A DNA stretch of 64,000 bases, taken from contig NZ_BEWL01000001.1 in assembly GCF_002723915.1 (NCBI RefSeq), positions 558,001 through 622,000 on the forward strand, in the 5' to 3' direction. This DNA is from Gluconobacter albidus (GTDB taxonomy: Bacteria; Pseudomonadota; Alphaproteobacteria; Acetobacterales; Acetobacteraceae). This document shows positions 45,092-53,641 of the stretch, piece by piece. How positions within the stretch are numbered: position 1 is the first letter of the stretch; each line of letters opens with the position of its first letter. A program made the position numbers and the translations under genes. The notes under the pieces were generated by a model. The model searched no databases. It was given only the letters and a program-made list of their open reading frames with translations, and was not told the DNA's origin.

Positions 45092-45499
45092 ATGAACCTG
45101 TCCACCACCATCGGCATTTCCGCAAGCGGCATGGACGCACAGGCCCAGCGCCTGCGCATCGTTGCGGAAAACCTCGCCAATCAGGATACGACCGGCTCGC
45201 AGCCAGGCGCTGATCCCTATCGCCGCAAGACCATCACCTTTGCCGAACAGGTGGACAACGAAAGCGGCACCTCGACCGTCGGTGTCCAGAACATTGGTCA
45301 GGACATGTCGGATTTCGACACCCGCTACGACCCGTCTCATCCCGCCGCCGACGAGCGCGGTTACGTCAAAGTTTCCAACGTGGATTCCATGACTGAAATG
45401 ATGGATATGCGTGAAGCCGAGCGCTCCTATGAAGCCAACCTGAACGCCATGCAGAGCAGCCGGACCATGCTGTCCCGCACGCTCGACCTGCTGAAGTAA
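45092..45499 (+). CDS. flgC: Flagellar rod protein FlgC
   Basis: The 135-residue protein has the rod-protein N-terminus (GISASGMDAQAQRLRIVAENLANQDT) and the C-terminal VDSMTEMMDMREAERSYEANLNAMQSSRTMLSRTLDLL helix. These close the rod helix bundle. It lies 13 bases after flgB and five before fliE, in one transcription unit. The length matches FlgC proteins. Confidence 0.95.
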   Translation: MNLSTTIGISASGMDAQAQRLRIVAENLANQDTTGSQPGADPYRRKTITFAEQVDNESGTSTVGVQNIGQDMSDFDTRYDPSHPAADERGYVKVSNVDSMTEMMDMREAERSYEANLNAMQSSRTMLSRTLDLLK

Positions 45500-45504
45500 C
45501 CCAC

Positions 45505-45852
45505 ATGCTCACCTCCCTCTCCCATGCTCATAACGCCTACGCCGTCCAGAGCCTCCAGAGCCGCCTGGAGGGCGTTACGGACGATATCGCGGACGGCATT
45601 CAGAACTCGTCCGCAACGGGCAGCAGCAGTTCCGGAACGGATTTCGGCTCCATCCTGTCCCAGTCCGTCAGCAGCGTCATCGACAGCGGTCATGATGCCG
45701 AGGCCAAGGCCGCTCAGGGCCTCAAGGGCGGTGGCGACATGACCCAGATCGTCACCGCCATTTCCAATGCACAGCTCGCCCTCCAGACCACGACCGTGAT
45801 CCGCGACCGAATGGTGCAGGCGTATCAGGATGTGATGAAAATGACGATCTGA
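45505..45852 (+). CDS. fliE: Flagellar hook-basal body protein FliE
   Basis: The 115-residue protein has the FliE C-terminal pattern (AISNAQLALQTTTVIRDRMVQAYQDVMKMTI), with a Ser/Gly-rich middle. FliE links the MS ring and the rod and is needed to start rod export. It follows flgC by five bases and precedes fliQ by two. Its N-terminus is not well conserved, as is usual in this family. Confidence 0.93.
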   Translation: MLTSLSHAHNAYAVQSLQSRLEGVTDDIADGIQNSSATGSSSSGTDFGSILSQSVSSVIDSGHDAEAKAAQGLKGGGDMTQIVTAISNAQLALQTTTVIRDRMVQAYQDVMKMTI

Positions 45853-45854
45853 CC

Positions 45855-46127
45855 ATGCAGGCCATCGATCTCGGTGCCATTCTGGAGCAGACATTCATTG
45901 TTGCTCTCAAACTGAGCGCCCCAGCCCTGCTTACCGCACTCGGGGTCGGCCTTCTGGTCTCCCTCGTACAGGCCGTGACCCAGCTCAACGAAGCCACACT
46001 GTCCTTTGTCCCGAAGGTTCTGGCCATTGGGGCCGTCATGGTGATGGCAGGGTCCTTCATGACCGCAACGCTCATCAGTTTCGCCCGACACCTCTTCGAT
46101 CAGCTCATTCTCGTCGGCACGACCTGA
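45855..46127 (+). CDS. fliQ: Flagellar type III export protein FliQ
   Basis: The 90-residue protein has two hydrophobic hairpin helices with LLTALGVGLLVSLVQAVTQLNEATLSFVPK, the FliQ core. It forms the export gate with FliP and FliR. It is translated two bases after the fliE stop. The length is the usual 90. Confidence 0.95.
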   Translation: MQAIDLGAILEQTFIVALKLSAPALLTALGVGLLVSLVQAVTQLNEATLSFVPKVLAIGAVMVMAGSFMTATLISFARHLFDQLILVGTT

Positions 46128-46162
46128 GCCTGCTGCCTTTCAGATCCGGATTTGACTGACAT

Positions 46163-47041
46163 GTGCGTGCCCAAAGCAACCGTTCTGTGAACACGGGTCT
46201 TACCGATACGGCAGTCCCCACAGCGCTCCAGGGACTTGACCTCAGCGGCCCGGTTCTGAGCGTCTGGGCGCTTGCTTTCGTTCTGGTTCTCTCCCGGACC
46301 GGCGGGGTCGTCATGCTCATGCCGGGCATCGGCGAACAGTCCATGCCCATGATGGTCCGCGCCGGATGCGCCCTCACGCTGACGGTCCTGCTTCTTCCGC
46401 TCGTCGCCCCCCTTCTGATGCAAACGCATCTGGACGCCCTCGCCCCCCTCGCCCTGTGCGGCATGATTGCCGTTGAGCTTTTCGCGGGGGTTCTGATCGG
46501 CTGGATGGCCCGCCTGATCTGTATGGCTCTGCCGATTGCCGGTCAGATCATCGCAGTCTGTATGGGAATTTCCAGCGTCCTTCAGCCCGATCCGGATCTG
46601 GGCTCCGGCAGCTCTGCTCCCGCCCGTTTCCTCAATCTGCTGGCGCCGCTCGTGCTGCTCGTGACGGGTGCCTATATTCTGCCCATCCGCGCGATCCTCG
46701 GCAGCTACACCATCATCCCCCCAGGCGGTGCGCTCCTCCTTGCCACGACACATGCCCACTGGAATTTGCTGGGCGATTCCGCGCAGGGCGTCATCCAGCT
46801 TACGGAACACAGCTTCGCTCTGGGACTGGAACTCAGCGCACCCTTTCTGATCCTGTCACTCGTCTGGCAGGGCATGCTGGGCATCATGACACGCCTGCTT
46901 CCGACGCTACAGATCTACAACGCCGCCAGCCCCCTGCAACTTCTGGGCGGCATCGCCCTTCTCGGCCTCACCCTCAGCACCATGATCGCCATCTGGCAGG
47001 GACAGGCCTTCGACGTCCTCCGGGCCCTTCCGGGTCTCTGA
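46163..47041 (+). CDS. fliR: Flagellar type III export protein FliR
   Basis: The 292-residue protein has about six hydrophobic helices with the FliR blocks LSRTGGVVMLMPGIGEQSMP, GVLIGWMARLICMALPIAGQIIAVCMGISS, PFLILSLVWQGMLGIMTRLLPTLQIY and the final IALLGLTLS region. It completes the export gate with FliP and FliQ. The start is uncertain: GTG 46163 keeps the longest frame; GTG 46187 is an alternative. Neither has a clear ribosome-binding site. It ends three bases before flhB. Confidence 0.94.
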   Translation: MRAQSNRSVNTGLTDTAVPTALQGLDLSGPVLSVWALAFVLVLSRTGGVVMLMPGIGEQSMPMMVRAGCALTLTVLLLPLVAPLLMQTHLDALAPLALCGMIAVELFAGVLIGWMARLICMALPIAGQIIAVCMGISSVLQPDPDLGSGSSAPARFLNLLAPLVLLVTGAYILPIRAILGSYTIIPPGGALLLATTHAHWNLLGDSAQGVIQLTEHSFALGLELSAPFLILSLVWQGMLGIMTRLLPTLQIYNAASPLQLLGGIALLGLTLSTMIAIWQGQAFDVLRALPGL

Positions 47042-47044
47042 ACG

Positions 47045-48121
47045 ATGTCTGACTCCGACGACAAAACAGAAGCCCCATCAGCCCACCGCCTCCAGAAAGC
47101 GCGCGAGGACGGTCAAATTGTCATGTCCCGCGAGGCCATGAGCTTTGTGGCCCTTCTGGGAGGGTTCGCAGGAATTTTCATGATCCTGCCCCACCTCGTG
47201 ACGGATTTTGTCCACAGCATGAAGGCCCTCATGGCCAATGCAGGCACGGTCCCGATGGCGCAGGGCGGTTTGCTGAGCAGTACCAATCACGCCATTGAGG
47301 CGGGGCTCTCTCTGGCCGTTCCCATGGCGGCCACCGTGGCGGCCTTCTGCCTCGGCGCGGGATTTCTGCAAACGGGCTTCCTCATCCATCCCGAGTCATT
47401 GCTGCCAAAGTTCGAACGGGTCTCTCCACTCGCCGGCTTCAAGCGCATTGCGGGCGGCGGAACCCTGCCGGACACGTTCAAGGCTCTCGCAAAATTTGTC
47501 ATCTTCGCCGCCGTGCTCTGGCACATCACCAGAAATGCCATTCCAACCGCGTCCCGGATGGTCGGGCTGGAACCCGGCCCGCTCCTGAAAATGATGACAG
47601 ACCTCGGATTCAGCGCCGCCGCCGCGATGATCGGCGCACAGCTGGTGATCGCGGGCTTCGATATTTTCTGGATGCGCTTTCGCCATACGTCCAAGCTGAA
47701 AATGAGTCGGGAAGACCTCAAGGACGAATATCGGAATGCGGAGGGCGACCCCCATGTGAAAGGTCGCCAGAAAGCCCTGCGCGCCAAGGCTGCCAAACAA
47801 CGCATGATGGCAGCCGTCAAAACAGCCACCGTTGTCGTCACCAACCCTACGCACTACGCGGTCGCCCTTGTCTATGAAAAGGGCACAGGCGGCGCCCCAA
47901 GAATCGTTGCCAAAGGCATGGATGACGTGGCCGCCAGAATCAGGGAAATCGCACAGGACAACCGTGTCCCGGTTGTTGCCAACCTGCCTCTGGCCCGCGC
48001 CCTCTTCACCCTCCCGCTGGAAAGCGAGATCCCGGCCGAACATTTCAAGGTTGTGGCGGCCATTATTGCCTATGTCTGGAAACTTAAACGTCCCGCAGGC
48101 CTTTCCGCCCCACTGAGGTAA
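47045..48121 (+). CDS. flhB: Flagellar type III export switch protein FlhB
   Basis: The 358-residue protein starts with the FlhB pattern DKTEAPSAHRLQKAREDGQI, has four membrane helices (about 32-52, 85-112, 145-165, 185-205), and a cytoplasmic domain with the self-cleaving NPTH (267-270) in VVVTNPTHYAVAL. It switches export from rod/hook to filament substrates. It is the last gene of the plus-strand flagellar operon. No clear terminator follows before recA. Confidence 0.96.
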   Translation: MSDSDDKTEAPSAHRLQKAREDGQIVMSREAMSFVALLGGFAGIFMILPHLVTDFVHSMKALMANAGTVPMAQGGLLSSTNHAIEAGLSLAVPMAATVAAFCLGAGFLQTGFLIHPESLLPKFERVSPLAGFKRIAGGGTLPDTFKALAKFVIFAAVLWHITRNAIPTASRMVGLEPGPLLKMMTDLGFSAAAAMIGAQLVIAGFDIFWMRFRHTSKLKMSREDLKDEYRNAEGDPHVKGRQKALRAKAAKQRMMAAVKTATVVVTNPTHYAVALVYEKGTGGAPRIVAKGMDDVAARIREIAQDNRVPVVANLPLARALFTLPLESEIPAEHFKVVAAIIAYVWKLKRPAGLSAPLR

Positions 48122-48210
48122 GCCAGCCCCTCGCCCACGGAAAAAATCTTCCACCAAAGCCTGTCTTCCCCTTGGCGTCGCGGGGGGCAAACATGATATG
48201 CCTCTCAGAA

Positions 48211-48225
48211 GAACATTTTGCGAAC
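48211..48225 (+). promoter_or_regulatory. SOS box (LexA site) upstream of recA
   Basis: GAAC-ATTTTGC-GAAC is an exact GAAC-N7-GAAC direct repeat, the LexA target known from alphaproteobacteria. It lies about 100 bases before the recA start, in the expected place for repression of recA. No second copy was found near the other genes. Confidence 0.88.
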
Positions 48226-48326
48226 ACGGGAAGGCGATAACCGTGACTGATGCAGTGCTTTGCGAGAATGGCTGCCCGGTCTATCGTACCCTGCACACGC
48301 CAGCCCAAACCTATTGCGAGGATTGA

Positions 48327-49364
48327 ATGGACAAGACCAAGGCGCTTGAAGGCGCACTCAGCCAGATTGAGCGTGCTTTCGGCAAGGGCTCGATCATGCG
48401 CATGGGCCAACGGCCAAAAGTGGAAGCCAATGTGATTTCAACCGGTTCCATCGGACTGGACATTGCGCTTGGAATCGGCGGCATGCCGCGCGGCCGTATC
48501 GTTGAAATCTACGGACCGGAAAGCTCGGGCAAGACCACGCTCGCCCTGCATGTTCTGGCCGAAGCCCAGAAAAAGGGCGGCACCGTCGCATTCATCGACG
48601 CCGAACATGCGCTCGACCCCGGCTACGCCCGTAAACTCGGCGTCAATATCGACGATCTTCTTCTGAGCCAGCCAGATGCCGGCGAACAGGCTCTGGAAAT
48701 CGCCGATACGCTCGTCCGGTCCGGCGCCGTTGACGTGCTGGTCGTGGATTCCGTGGCAGCCCTCGTCCCGCGCGCCGAGCTTGAGGGCGACATGGGCGAC
48801 AGCCATGTCGGTCTGCATGCCCGCCTCATGAGCCAGGCCCTGCGCAAACTGACGGGAACGGTCTCGCGGTCCAACACGCTCGTGATCTTCCTGAACCAAA
48901 TCCGTATGAAAATCGGCGTGATGTTCGGCAATCCCGAGACGACTACGGGCGGCAACGCCCTGAAGTTCTACTCCTCCATCCGCCTCGATATCCGCCGCAT
49001 CGGGTCCATCAAGGACAAGGATGAGGTCGTCGGCAACCAGACACGCGTCAAGGTCGTCAAGAACAAGATGGCCCCGCCGTTCCGCCAGGTTGAGTTCGAC
49101 ATCATGTATGGCGAAGGCATCAGCAAGATGGGCGAACTGCTCGATCTGGGCGTGAAGGGCAACATCGTCGAGAAATCCGGCGCATGGTTCTCTTTCGACA
49201 GCCAGCGGATTGGTCAGGGACGTGAGAACGCCAAGCAGTTCCTGCGTGACCATCCGGACATGGCGTCCGAAATCGAACGACGCATCCGGGCCGAAGCCGG
49301 CGTCCTCGCCGACGCCCTGATGACGGCCCCCGAACCCGATGCAGACGGCGCTTCGGAAGACTGA
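48327..49364 (+). CDS. recA: Recombinase RecA
   Basis: The 345-residue protein is a complete Rec[21 protein letters not shown] at the start, ATP site [26 protein letters not shown], loop L1/L2 [20 protein letters not shown] and [18 protein letters not shown], and a short acidic C-terminus (PDADGASED). It pairs and exchanges DNA strands and triggers LexA cleavage. A canonical SOS box lies upstream and an intrinsic terminator follows the stop. Confidence 0.98.
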   Translation: MDKTKALEGALSQIERAFGKGSIMRMGQRPKVEANVISTGSIGLDIALGIGGMPRGRIVEIYGPESSGKTTLALHVLAEAQKKGGTVAFIDAEHALDPGYARKLGVNIDDLLLSQPDAGEQALEIADTLVRSGAVDVLVVDSVAALVPRAELEGDMGDSHVGLHARLMSQALRKLTGTVSRSNTLVIFLNQIRMKIGVMFGNPETTTGGNALKFYSSIRLDIRRIGSIKDKDEVVGNQTRVKVVKNKMAPPFRQVEFDIMYGEGISKMGELLDLGVKGNIVEKSGAWFSFDSQRIGQGRENAKQFLRDHPDMASEIERRIRAEAGVLADALMTAPEPDADGASED

Positions 49365-49369
49365 AACGG

Positions 49370-49399
49370 AAAAGGGCTCCCGCAACGGAGCCCTTTTTT
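49370..49399 (+). terminator. Intrinsic terminator after recA
   Basis: AAAAGGGCTCC, loop CGCAAC, GGAGCCC followed by six T: a 7-bp GC-rich stem with T-run. The A-run on the left means it can also serve the minus-strand gene ending at 49430. Confidence 0.9.
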
Positions 49400-49429
49400 A
49401 TGACCTGCCTCTCCTGGGAAGAGAACCGT

Positions 49430-50404
49430 TCAGGCCGCAACCCGATTGCGAACCCGATCCCATAGCTTCGCACCTTTGATCATCGCCCGCGCAATCGCCG
49501 GTGTGGTCGTGGGTCGCAGCAGCCGCGGATCATACCCCGCAAACCGGCGGTCGTTTTCATCCAGACAGAGCTGCATGAGGTCCGGGACCTTGACGTCCAT
49601 GGCCGTCATGTCCTTGGCGCCCGTAACGGTGAAATTGTTGTCCTGGGTGTGCTCTTCGCCATTCTCGTCAATCGAACGGGCCAGCCCCATGCGCTCATAG
49701 GCGAGGAACAGCCACACGCCGATCACACGCAGCTCAAACCAGGGCCGCTTCCAGAACGGCATGGTTGCCCGATGCCAGGCCAGCCAGTTCGCGAACAGCA
49801 GGATATGGCGGCATTCTTCCTGCATCACCGGCTCGAACGTCTCAATCAGTTCCTGCGGAAACAGACCGGCGCGCTCGGCCAGCGCGAACAGTCCGAATGC
49901 GAAGAAGCTGTCCACACATTCCGAAAAACCCGTAACCAGATAGGCCCATTCCGTGTCTTTCGGCGTGATGTACGGAGGCTCCGGCGCCATCGGAATCTTG
50001 TAGGCCTCGACCAGCTTGGACAGGACCTCTTTGTGCCGGTTCTCTTCCCACGCATTCCGCGAGAGCGCGTCCTTCATGTCCGGATCGGTGATCATATCCG
50101 CATAGGCGGCCATGCGCAGACGCGCCTTGCCCTCGGTCTGGACCGCAATATCCCAGATCGGCAGGGACGTGATGCGATGCAGCGTCTCGGGATCCAGCGT
50201 CGGCCAGTCGATCACGGAGGGCTTGTACGGATTGAACGTATCGCGGAACATCGCGGCGACGGCCCGCTTGTGCTCTTCCGTACCGGGCTTGAGCGGGCCC
50301 TGGATCGGGCTGCTCCAGTGGCGCGCTTCGTAATCAACGCGCTCTAGCGTCTTCTCCGACGGTGCGTCGGGAAGATGGGAATAGATTTCGGCCAGACTTT
50401 TCAT
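49430..50404 (-). CDS. Ferritin-like di-iron protein of unknown function
   Basis: The 324-residue protein has two helices with paired metal-type motifs: EENRH (120-124) and EECRH (196-200), plus Glu91 in a preceding helix. This is the pattern of a ferritin-like/ribonucleotide-reductase-type four-helix bundle binding two irons. The C-terminal third is not recognised. It has no signal or membrane helix, although FGLFALAE and VIGVWLFLAY are fairly hydrophobic. It lies between recA and a ClpP paralogue gene. Function is likely oxidation, hydroxylation or oxidative stress protection, not determined. Confidence 0.75.
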   Translation of the reverse strand: MKSLAEIYSHLPDAPSEKTLERVDYEARHWSSPIQGPLKPGTEEHKRAVAAMFRDTFNPYKPSVIDWPTLDPETLHRITSLPIWDIAVQTEGKARLRMAAYADMITDPDMKDALSRNAWEENRHKEVLSKLVEAYKIPMAPEPPYITPKDTEWAYLVTGFSECVDSFFAFGLFALAERAGLFPQELIETFEPVMQEECRHILLFANWLAWHRATMPFWKRPWFELRVIGVWLFLAYERMGLARSIDENGEEHTQDNNFTVTGAKDMTAMDVKVPDLMQLCLDENDRRFAGYDPRLLRPTTTPAIARAMIKGAKLWDRVRNRVAA

Positions 50405-50458
50405 GATGGTCTTCGCGGCGTGCCCGAAGACACGCCGTGCCCCTTGGAGCTTGTAGTT

Positions 50459-51130
50459 TTACTTCAGGTCGGTCGCAGAATTGATGATGCGGTTCACAAG
50501 CCCGTATTCGATCGCTTCCTGCGCCGACATCCAGTAGTTGCGGTCCGTATCCTTGGCGACCTTCTCGTAGGTCTGCCCGGTTTCCCTGGCGAAAAGACGG
50601 TTCAGACGCTCGCGCATCTTGATGATCTCGCGGGCCTCGATGTCGATATCCGTTGCCGGACCGCGCACTCCACCCATCGGCTGGTGCAGCAGAAAGCGCG
50701 TGTTCGGCAGACAGACGCGCCGCTCGGGACGGCCAGCCGCATAAATCAACGCCCCGGCGGAGGCGACCCAGCCGGTCCCGATCATGTTGATCGGCGCAAT
50801 CGAATCCACAAAGCGGATCATGTCATGGATGGTGTCGCCACTCTCCACATGACCGCCCGGCGAGTTCACATAGACGTCGATCGGCTTGTCGGACGTCCCG
50901 GCCAGCGCCAGCAGGCGCCCCGTCACATCACGGGCGATCTTGTCGTTGATACCGCCGAAAATCAGAACTTTCCGCTGATCGAACAGACGGCCTTCAAGCT
51001 CGCTGATCGGGCTGTTCAGCGTCTTGTTGTCTTCCTCGCGGGTTTCGCGCTCCGGAGCATCCGGCTCGTCGTCCAGGCGGGTCGGGTTCATTCTGGTGAT
51101 ATCCATATCGTTTCCAGATCCAGCATGCAT
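50459..51130 (-). CDS. ClpP-family serine protease paralogue with Asn in the catalytic Asp position
   Basis: The 223-residue protein matches ClpP: FGGINDKIARDVTGRLL, VYVNSPGGHVESG, catalytic Ser124 in GWVASAGAL (the usual motif is AASMGA) and His149 in HQPMGG. The third position reads DTDRNYWMSAQEA, so Asn198 stands where ClpP has Asp. The first 45 residues are an acidic extension. The start ATG 51130 has AGGGGG seven bases upstream; ATG 51106 and ATG 51136 are possible. It is a second-type ClpP likely forming mixed or separate rings; a canonical ClpP would lie outside the window. Confidence 0.88.
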   Translation of the reverse strand: MHAGSGNDMDITRMNPTRLDDEPDAPERETREEDNKTLNSPISELEGRLFDQRKVLIFGGINDKIARDVTGRLLALAGTSDKPIDVYVNSPGGHVESGDTIHDMIRFVDSIAPINMIGTGWVASAGALIYAAGRPERRVCLPNTRFLLHQPMGGVRGPATDIDIEAREIIKMRERLNRLFARETGQTYEKVAKDTDRNYWMSAQEAIEYGLVNRIINSATDLK

Positions 51131-51301
51131 CTTCATACCCCCTATCCTGCGCTTCGTTTTCGTCGGTGCCAAGTCCTCCTTCCATGTGAAGGGGACAGGA
51201 ACACTCGCCATCCCGGTCCCGAACGGCTAGTGTCCGCCGTATTTCGACATTCCAAAGACAGCAGGAACGGCACAGTGGCCCCAGGGATCAGCAGGCAGCC
51301 C

Positions 51302-52291
51302 ATGACAGCGGCAACACGCAGAACTGCGGGGAAAATCCCGTTTCTCCTGCTGATGACCGCGCCACTTCTGACGGCCTGCCAGCATCGGGACATGACCGAT
51401 ACCGTCACCGGCTGGTGGCATGGCTTCGAAGGCGGCGAAATCGCAAAACTGCGCGCCCCTCCGCCGGGAGAAAACCTGCCCTACCCCCATGTCGGCCGCA
51501 CGCCCACGCAGGCACCGAACCTCCCGACCCCGGAAGCCCGTCTGTCGCTGACGACCCGCCTTGAGGCGCAGCGGAACCTCGCCCAGCGCGAAAGTGCCGC
51601 CCAGGGCGCCCTCCCGACCATCCCGCCGCCGCCCAAACCCACACCGGCCGCCGTAACGACCGCCAACGCCGAACAGAGCGGCATGACCATGACAACCGTT
51701 GGCCAGCCTGAGCCCGAAAGCCCGTCGGCCATCAATCCGGCACCCGACACACCCGCCACGGCATCTCCCGCTCAGGCTCCGGCAAAGAAGCCCCCCGTTC
51801 AGGCACAGTCACCGGCCCCTGAAGCCGAACTCCCTCCCGTGGTGGCCAAATCCATCCCGCCGACCCCTCCGGGCCAGTTTCCGAAAATCGGAGACCTGCC
51901 GCCCCCACCGCCGCAGTTTCCGGGGTTCGACCTCCCGCGTGACGCCATGCTGAGCGGTCCTGTCCAGCCGGATATCGACACCTCAACACCCGAAGGCACC
52001 CTGATCCGCTTTCAGCCCGCCACCGACCACGTCATGGGCAACCCGCAGGGCGATTACCAGCATATCGTCTCACAGCGCGGCAACCGCCCCCTGACCATCC
52101 GGGGCTTCGGCGCTTTCATGAGCGCGGACGCCGCTCTTGCCCCTGCGGACCAGAACCGGGAAATCGCTCTCGGCCTGCTCCGCGCCCGCGTGGTCGCCCG
52201 CGCCCTGATCGAACGCGGCGTCCCGGCCTCGGCCATCATTCTCAAGGCCGAAGCCATCGGCGACGGCGTGCGCGTCACCACGGGAGGCTGA
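51302..52291 (+). CDS. Proline-rich OmpA-like lipoprotein
   Basis: The 329-residue protein starts with a lipoprotein signal ending LLTAC (Cys26). A long Pro/Ala-rich region (about 50-200) should be extended and flexible across the periplasm. The last 100 residues resemble an OmpA C-terminal peptidoglycan-binding domain: LTIRGFGAFM, then REIALGLLRARVVARALIERGVPASAI and LKAEAIGDG. The canonical Asp/Arg pair for diaminopimelate binding is only partly visible. ATG 51302 is the chosen start with AGG nine bases upstream. It diverges from the clpP paralogue. Confidence 0.78.
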   Translation: MTAATRRTAGKIPFLLLMTAPLLTACQHRDMTDTVTGWWHGFEGGEIAKLRAPPPGENLPYPHVGRTPTQAPNLPTPEARLSLTTRLEAQRNLAQRESAAQGALPTIPPPPKPTPAAVTTANAEQSGMTMTTVGQPEPESPSAINPAPDTPATASPAQAPAKKPPVQAQSPAPEAELPPVVAKSIPPTPPGQFPKIGDLPPPPPQFPGFDLPRDAMLSGPVQPDIDTSTPEGTLIRFQPATDHVMGNPQGDYQHIVSQRGNRPLTIRGFGAFMSADAALAPADQNREIALGLLRARVVARALIERGVPASAIILKAEAIGDGVRVTTGG

Positions 52292-52414
52292 CAGAAGGCT
52301 TAGCCGAGAGGCCGAAAGACACATTGTGAGATCTGTCACAGTCAGACTGTTCCACTCCTGGAAAAACCTGTCTATCGTCGCGTCTCCCTTTCACCCTCTG
52401 CCCCAGAGCTGGTC

Positions 52415-53641
52415 ATGACCGAAGAGTTCCACCGCATCCGCCGCCTGCCGCCCTACGTGTTCGCTGAAGTGAACAAGGCCAAGGCCGCCGCGCGAGCCGC
52501 CGGTGACGACATCATCGACCTGGGCATGGGCAATCCCGACAGCGCACCGCCCGCGCATGTCGTGCAGAAGCTGATCGAGACGGTCGGCAATCCGCGCGCG
52601 CACGGCTACTCCGTCAGCCGCGGCATTCCGGGCCTGCGCAAGGCCATGGCGAACTATTACGAGCGCCGCTTCAACGTCTCGCTGGACCCGGAAACCGAGG
52701 TCATCGCAACACTGGGCTCCAAAGAAGGGCTGGCGAACCTCTCCGCCGCCATCACGAGCCCCGGCGACACGATCCTGGTCCCGAACCCGTCCTACCCGAT
52801 CCACCAGTTCGGCTTCATCATCGCCGGAGCCTCCGTCCGCTCGATCCCGGCCACGCCGGACGAGGACATGCTTCGCGCTCTGGACCGTGCGGTCCGCCAT
52901 TCCGTGCCCAAGCCGACGGCGCTGATCGTCAACTTCCCGTCCAACCCGACGGCCTTCGTCGCGAACCTCGATTTCTACAAGGAACTCGTGGCCTTCGCGC
53001 GCCGGGAAAACATCTGGATCCTGTCCGATCTGGCTTACGCGGAAATCTATTTCAACGAGAACGAGCCGCCCCCGTCCATTCTCGCCGTTCCCGGTGCCAA
53101 GGACGTGGCCGTCGAGTTCACGTCCATGTCCAAAACCTATTCCATGGCGGGCTGGCGCATGGGCTTTGCGGTCGGCAATCCGAAGCTGATCCAAGCCCTC
53201 ACACGCATCAAATCCTATCTGGATTATGGCGCCTTCACGCCCATTCAGGTCGCTTCGGTCGCCGCACTGAACGGCCCGCAGGACTACGTGTCCGAAATTC
53301 GCGCCATGTACAAAGACCGCCGGGACGTTCTCCTGCGCGGCCTTCAGACCGCCGGATGGGACGTGCCCGTTCCCGCGGGCTCGATGTTCGCCTGGGCCCC
53401 CATTCCCCCCGCCTTCGCCGAAATGGGCAGCGTCGCCTTCTCCAAACTCCTGCTCAAGGAAGCAGGGGTTGCAGTTGCACCCGGCCTCGGATTCGGGGAA
53501 TACGGCGAGGGCTTTGTCCGGATCGGACTTGTCGAAAACACCCAGCGGCTGCGTCAGGCGACGCGGGCCATCAAGAGCTTCATGACCCGGCACGGCGCCG
53601 GGGCCGGAACCGCTGACCTTCTTGGAGCTGCATCATCGTGA
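52415..53641 (+). CDS. alaC: Class I aminotransferase, AlaC-type
   Basis: The 408-residue PLP enzyme has the AlaC-like start RIRRLPPYVFAEVNKAKAAAR, the GYSVSRGIPGLRKAMANYY block, SNPTAFVA, DLAYAEIYF and the PLP lysine in SMSKTYSMAGWRMGF. It likely transaminates pyruvate/alanine with glutamate. Its end overlaps the start of homoserine dehydrogenase (GTGA), which starts an overlapping gene run: alaC-hom-glpX, followed 10 bases later by recJ. The link to homoserine dehydrogenase fits amino-acid metabolism. Confidence 0.93.
   Translation: MTEEFHRIRRLPPYVFAEVNKAKAAARAAGDDIIDLGMGNPDSAPPAHVVQKLIETVGNPRAHGYSVSRGIPGLRKAMANYYERRFNVSLDPETEVIATLGSKEGLANLSAAITSPGDTILVPNPSYPIHQFGFIIAGASVRSIPATPDEDMLRALDRAVRHSVPKPTALIVNFPSNPTAFVANLDFYKELVAFARRENIWILSDLAYAEIYFNENEPPPSILAVPGAKDVAVEFTSMSKTYSMAGWRMGFAVGNPKLIQALTRIKSYLDYGAFTPIQVASVAALNGPQDYVSEIRAMYKDRRDVLLRGLQTAGWDVPVPAGSMFAWAPIPPAFAEMGSVAFSKLLLKEAGVAVAPGLGFGEYGEGFVRIGLVENTQRLRQATRAIKSFMTRHGAGAGTADLLGAASS

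Noticed and set aside
52391-53593. A 400-codon minus-strand frame opposite alaC
   Set aside because: Antisense of a clear aminotransferase; no motifs of its own.
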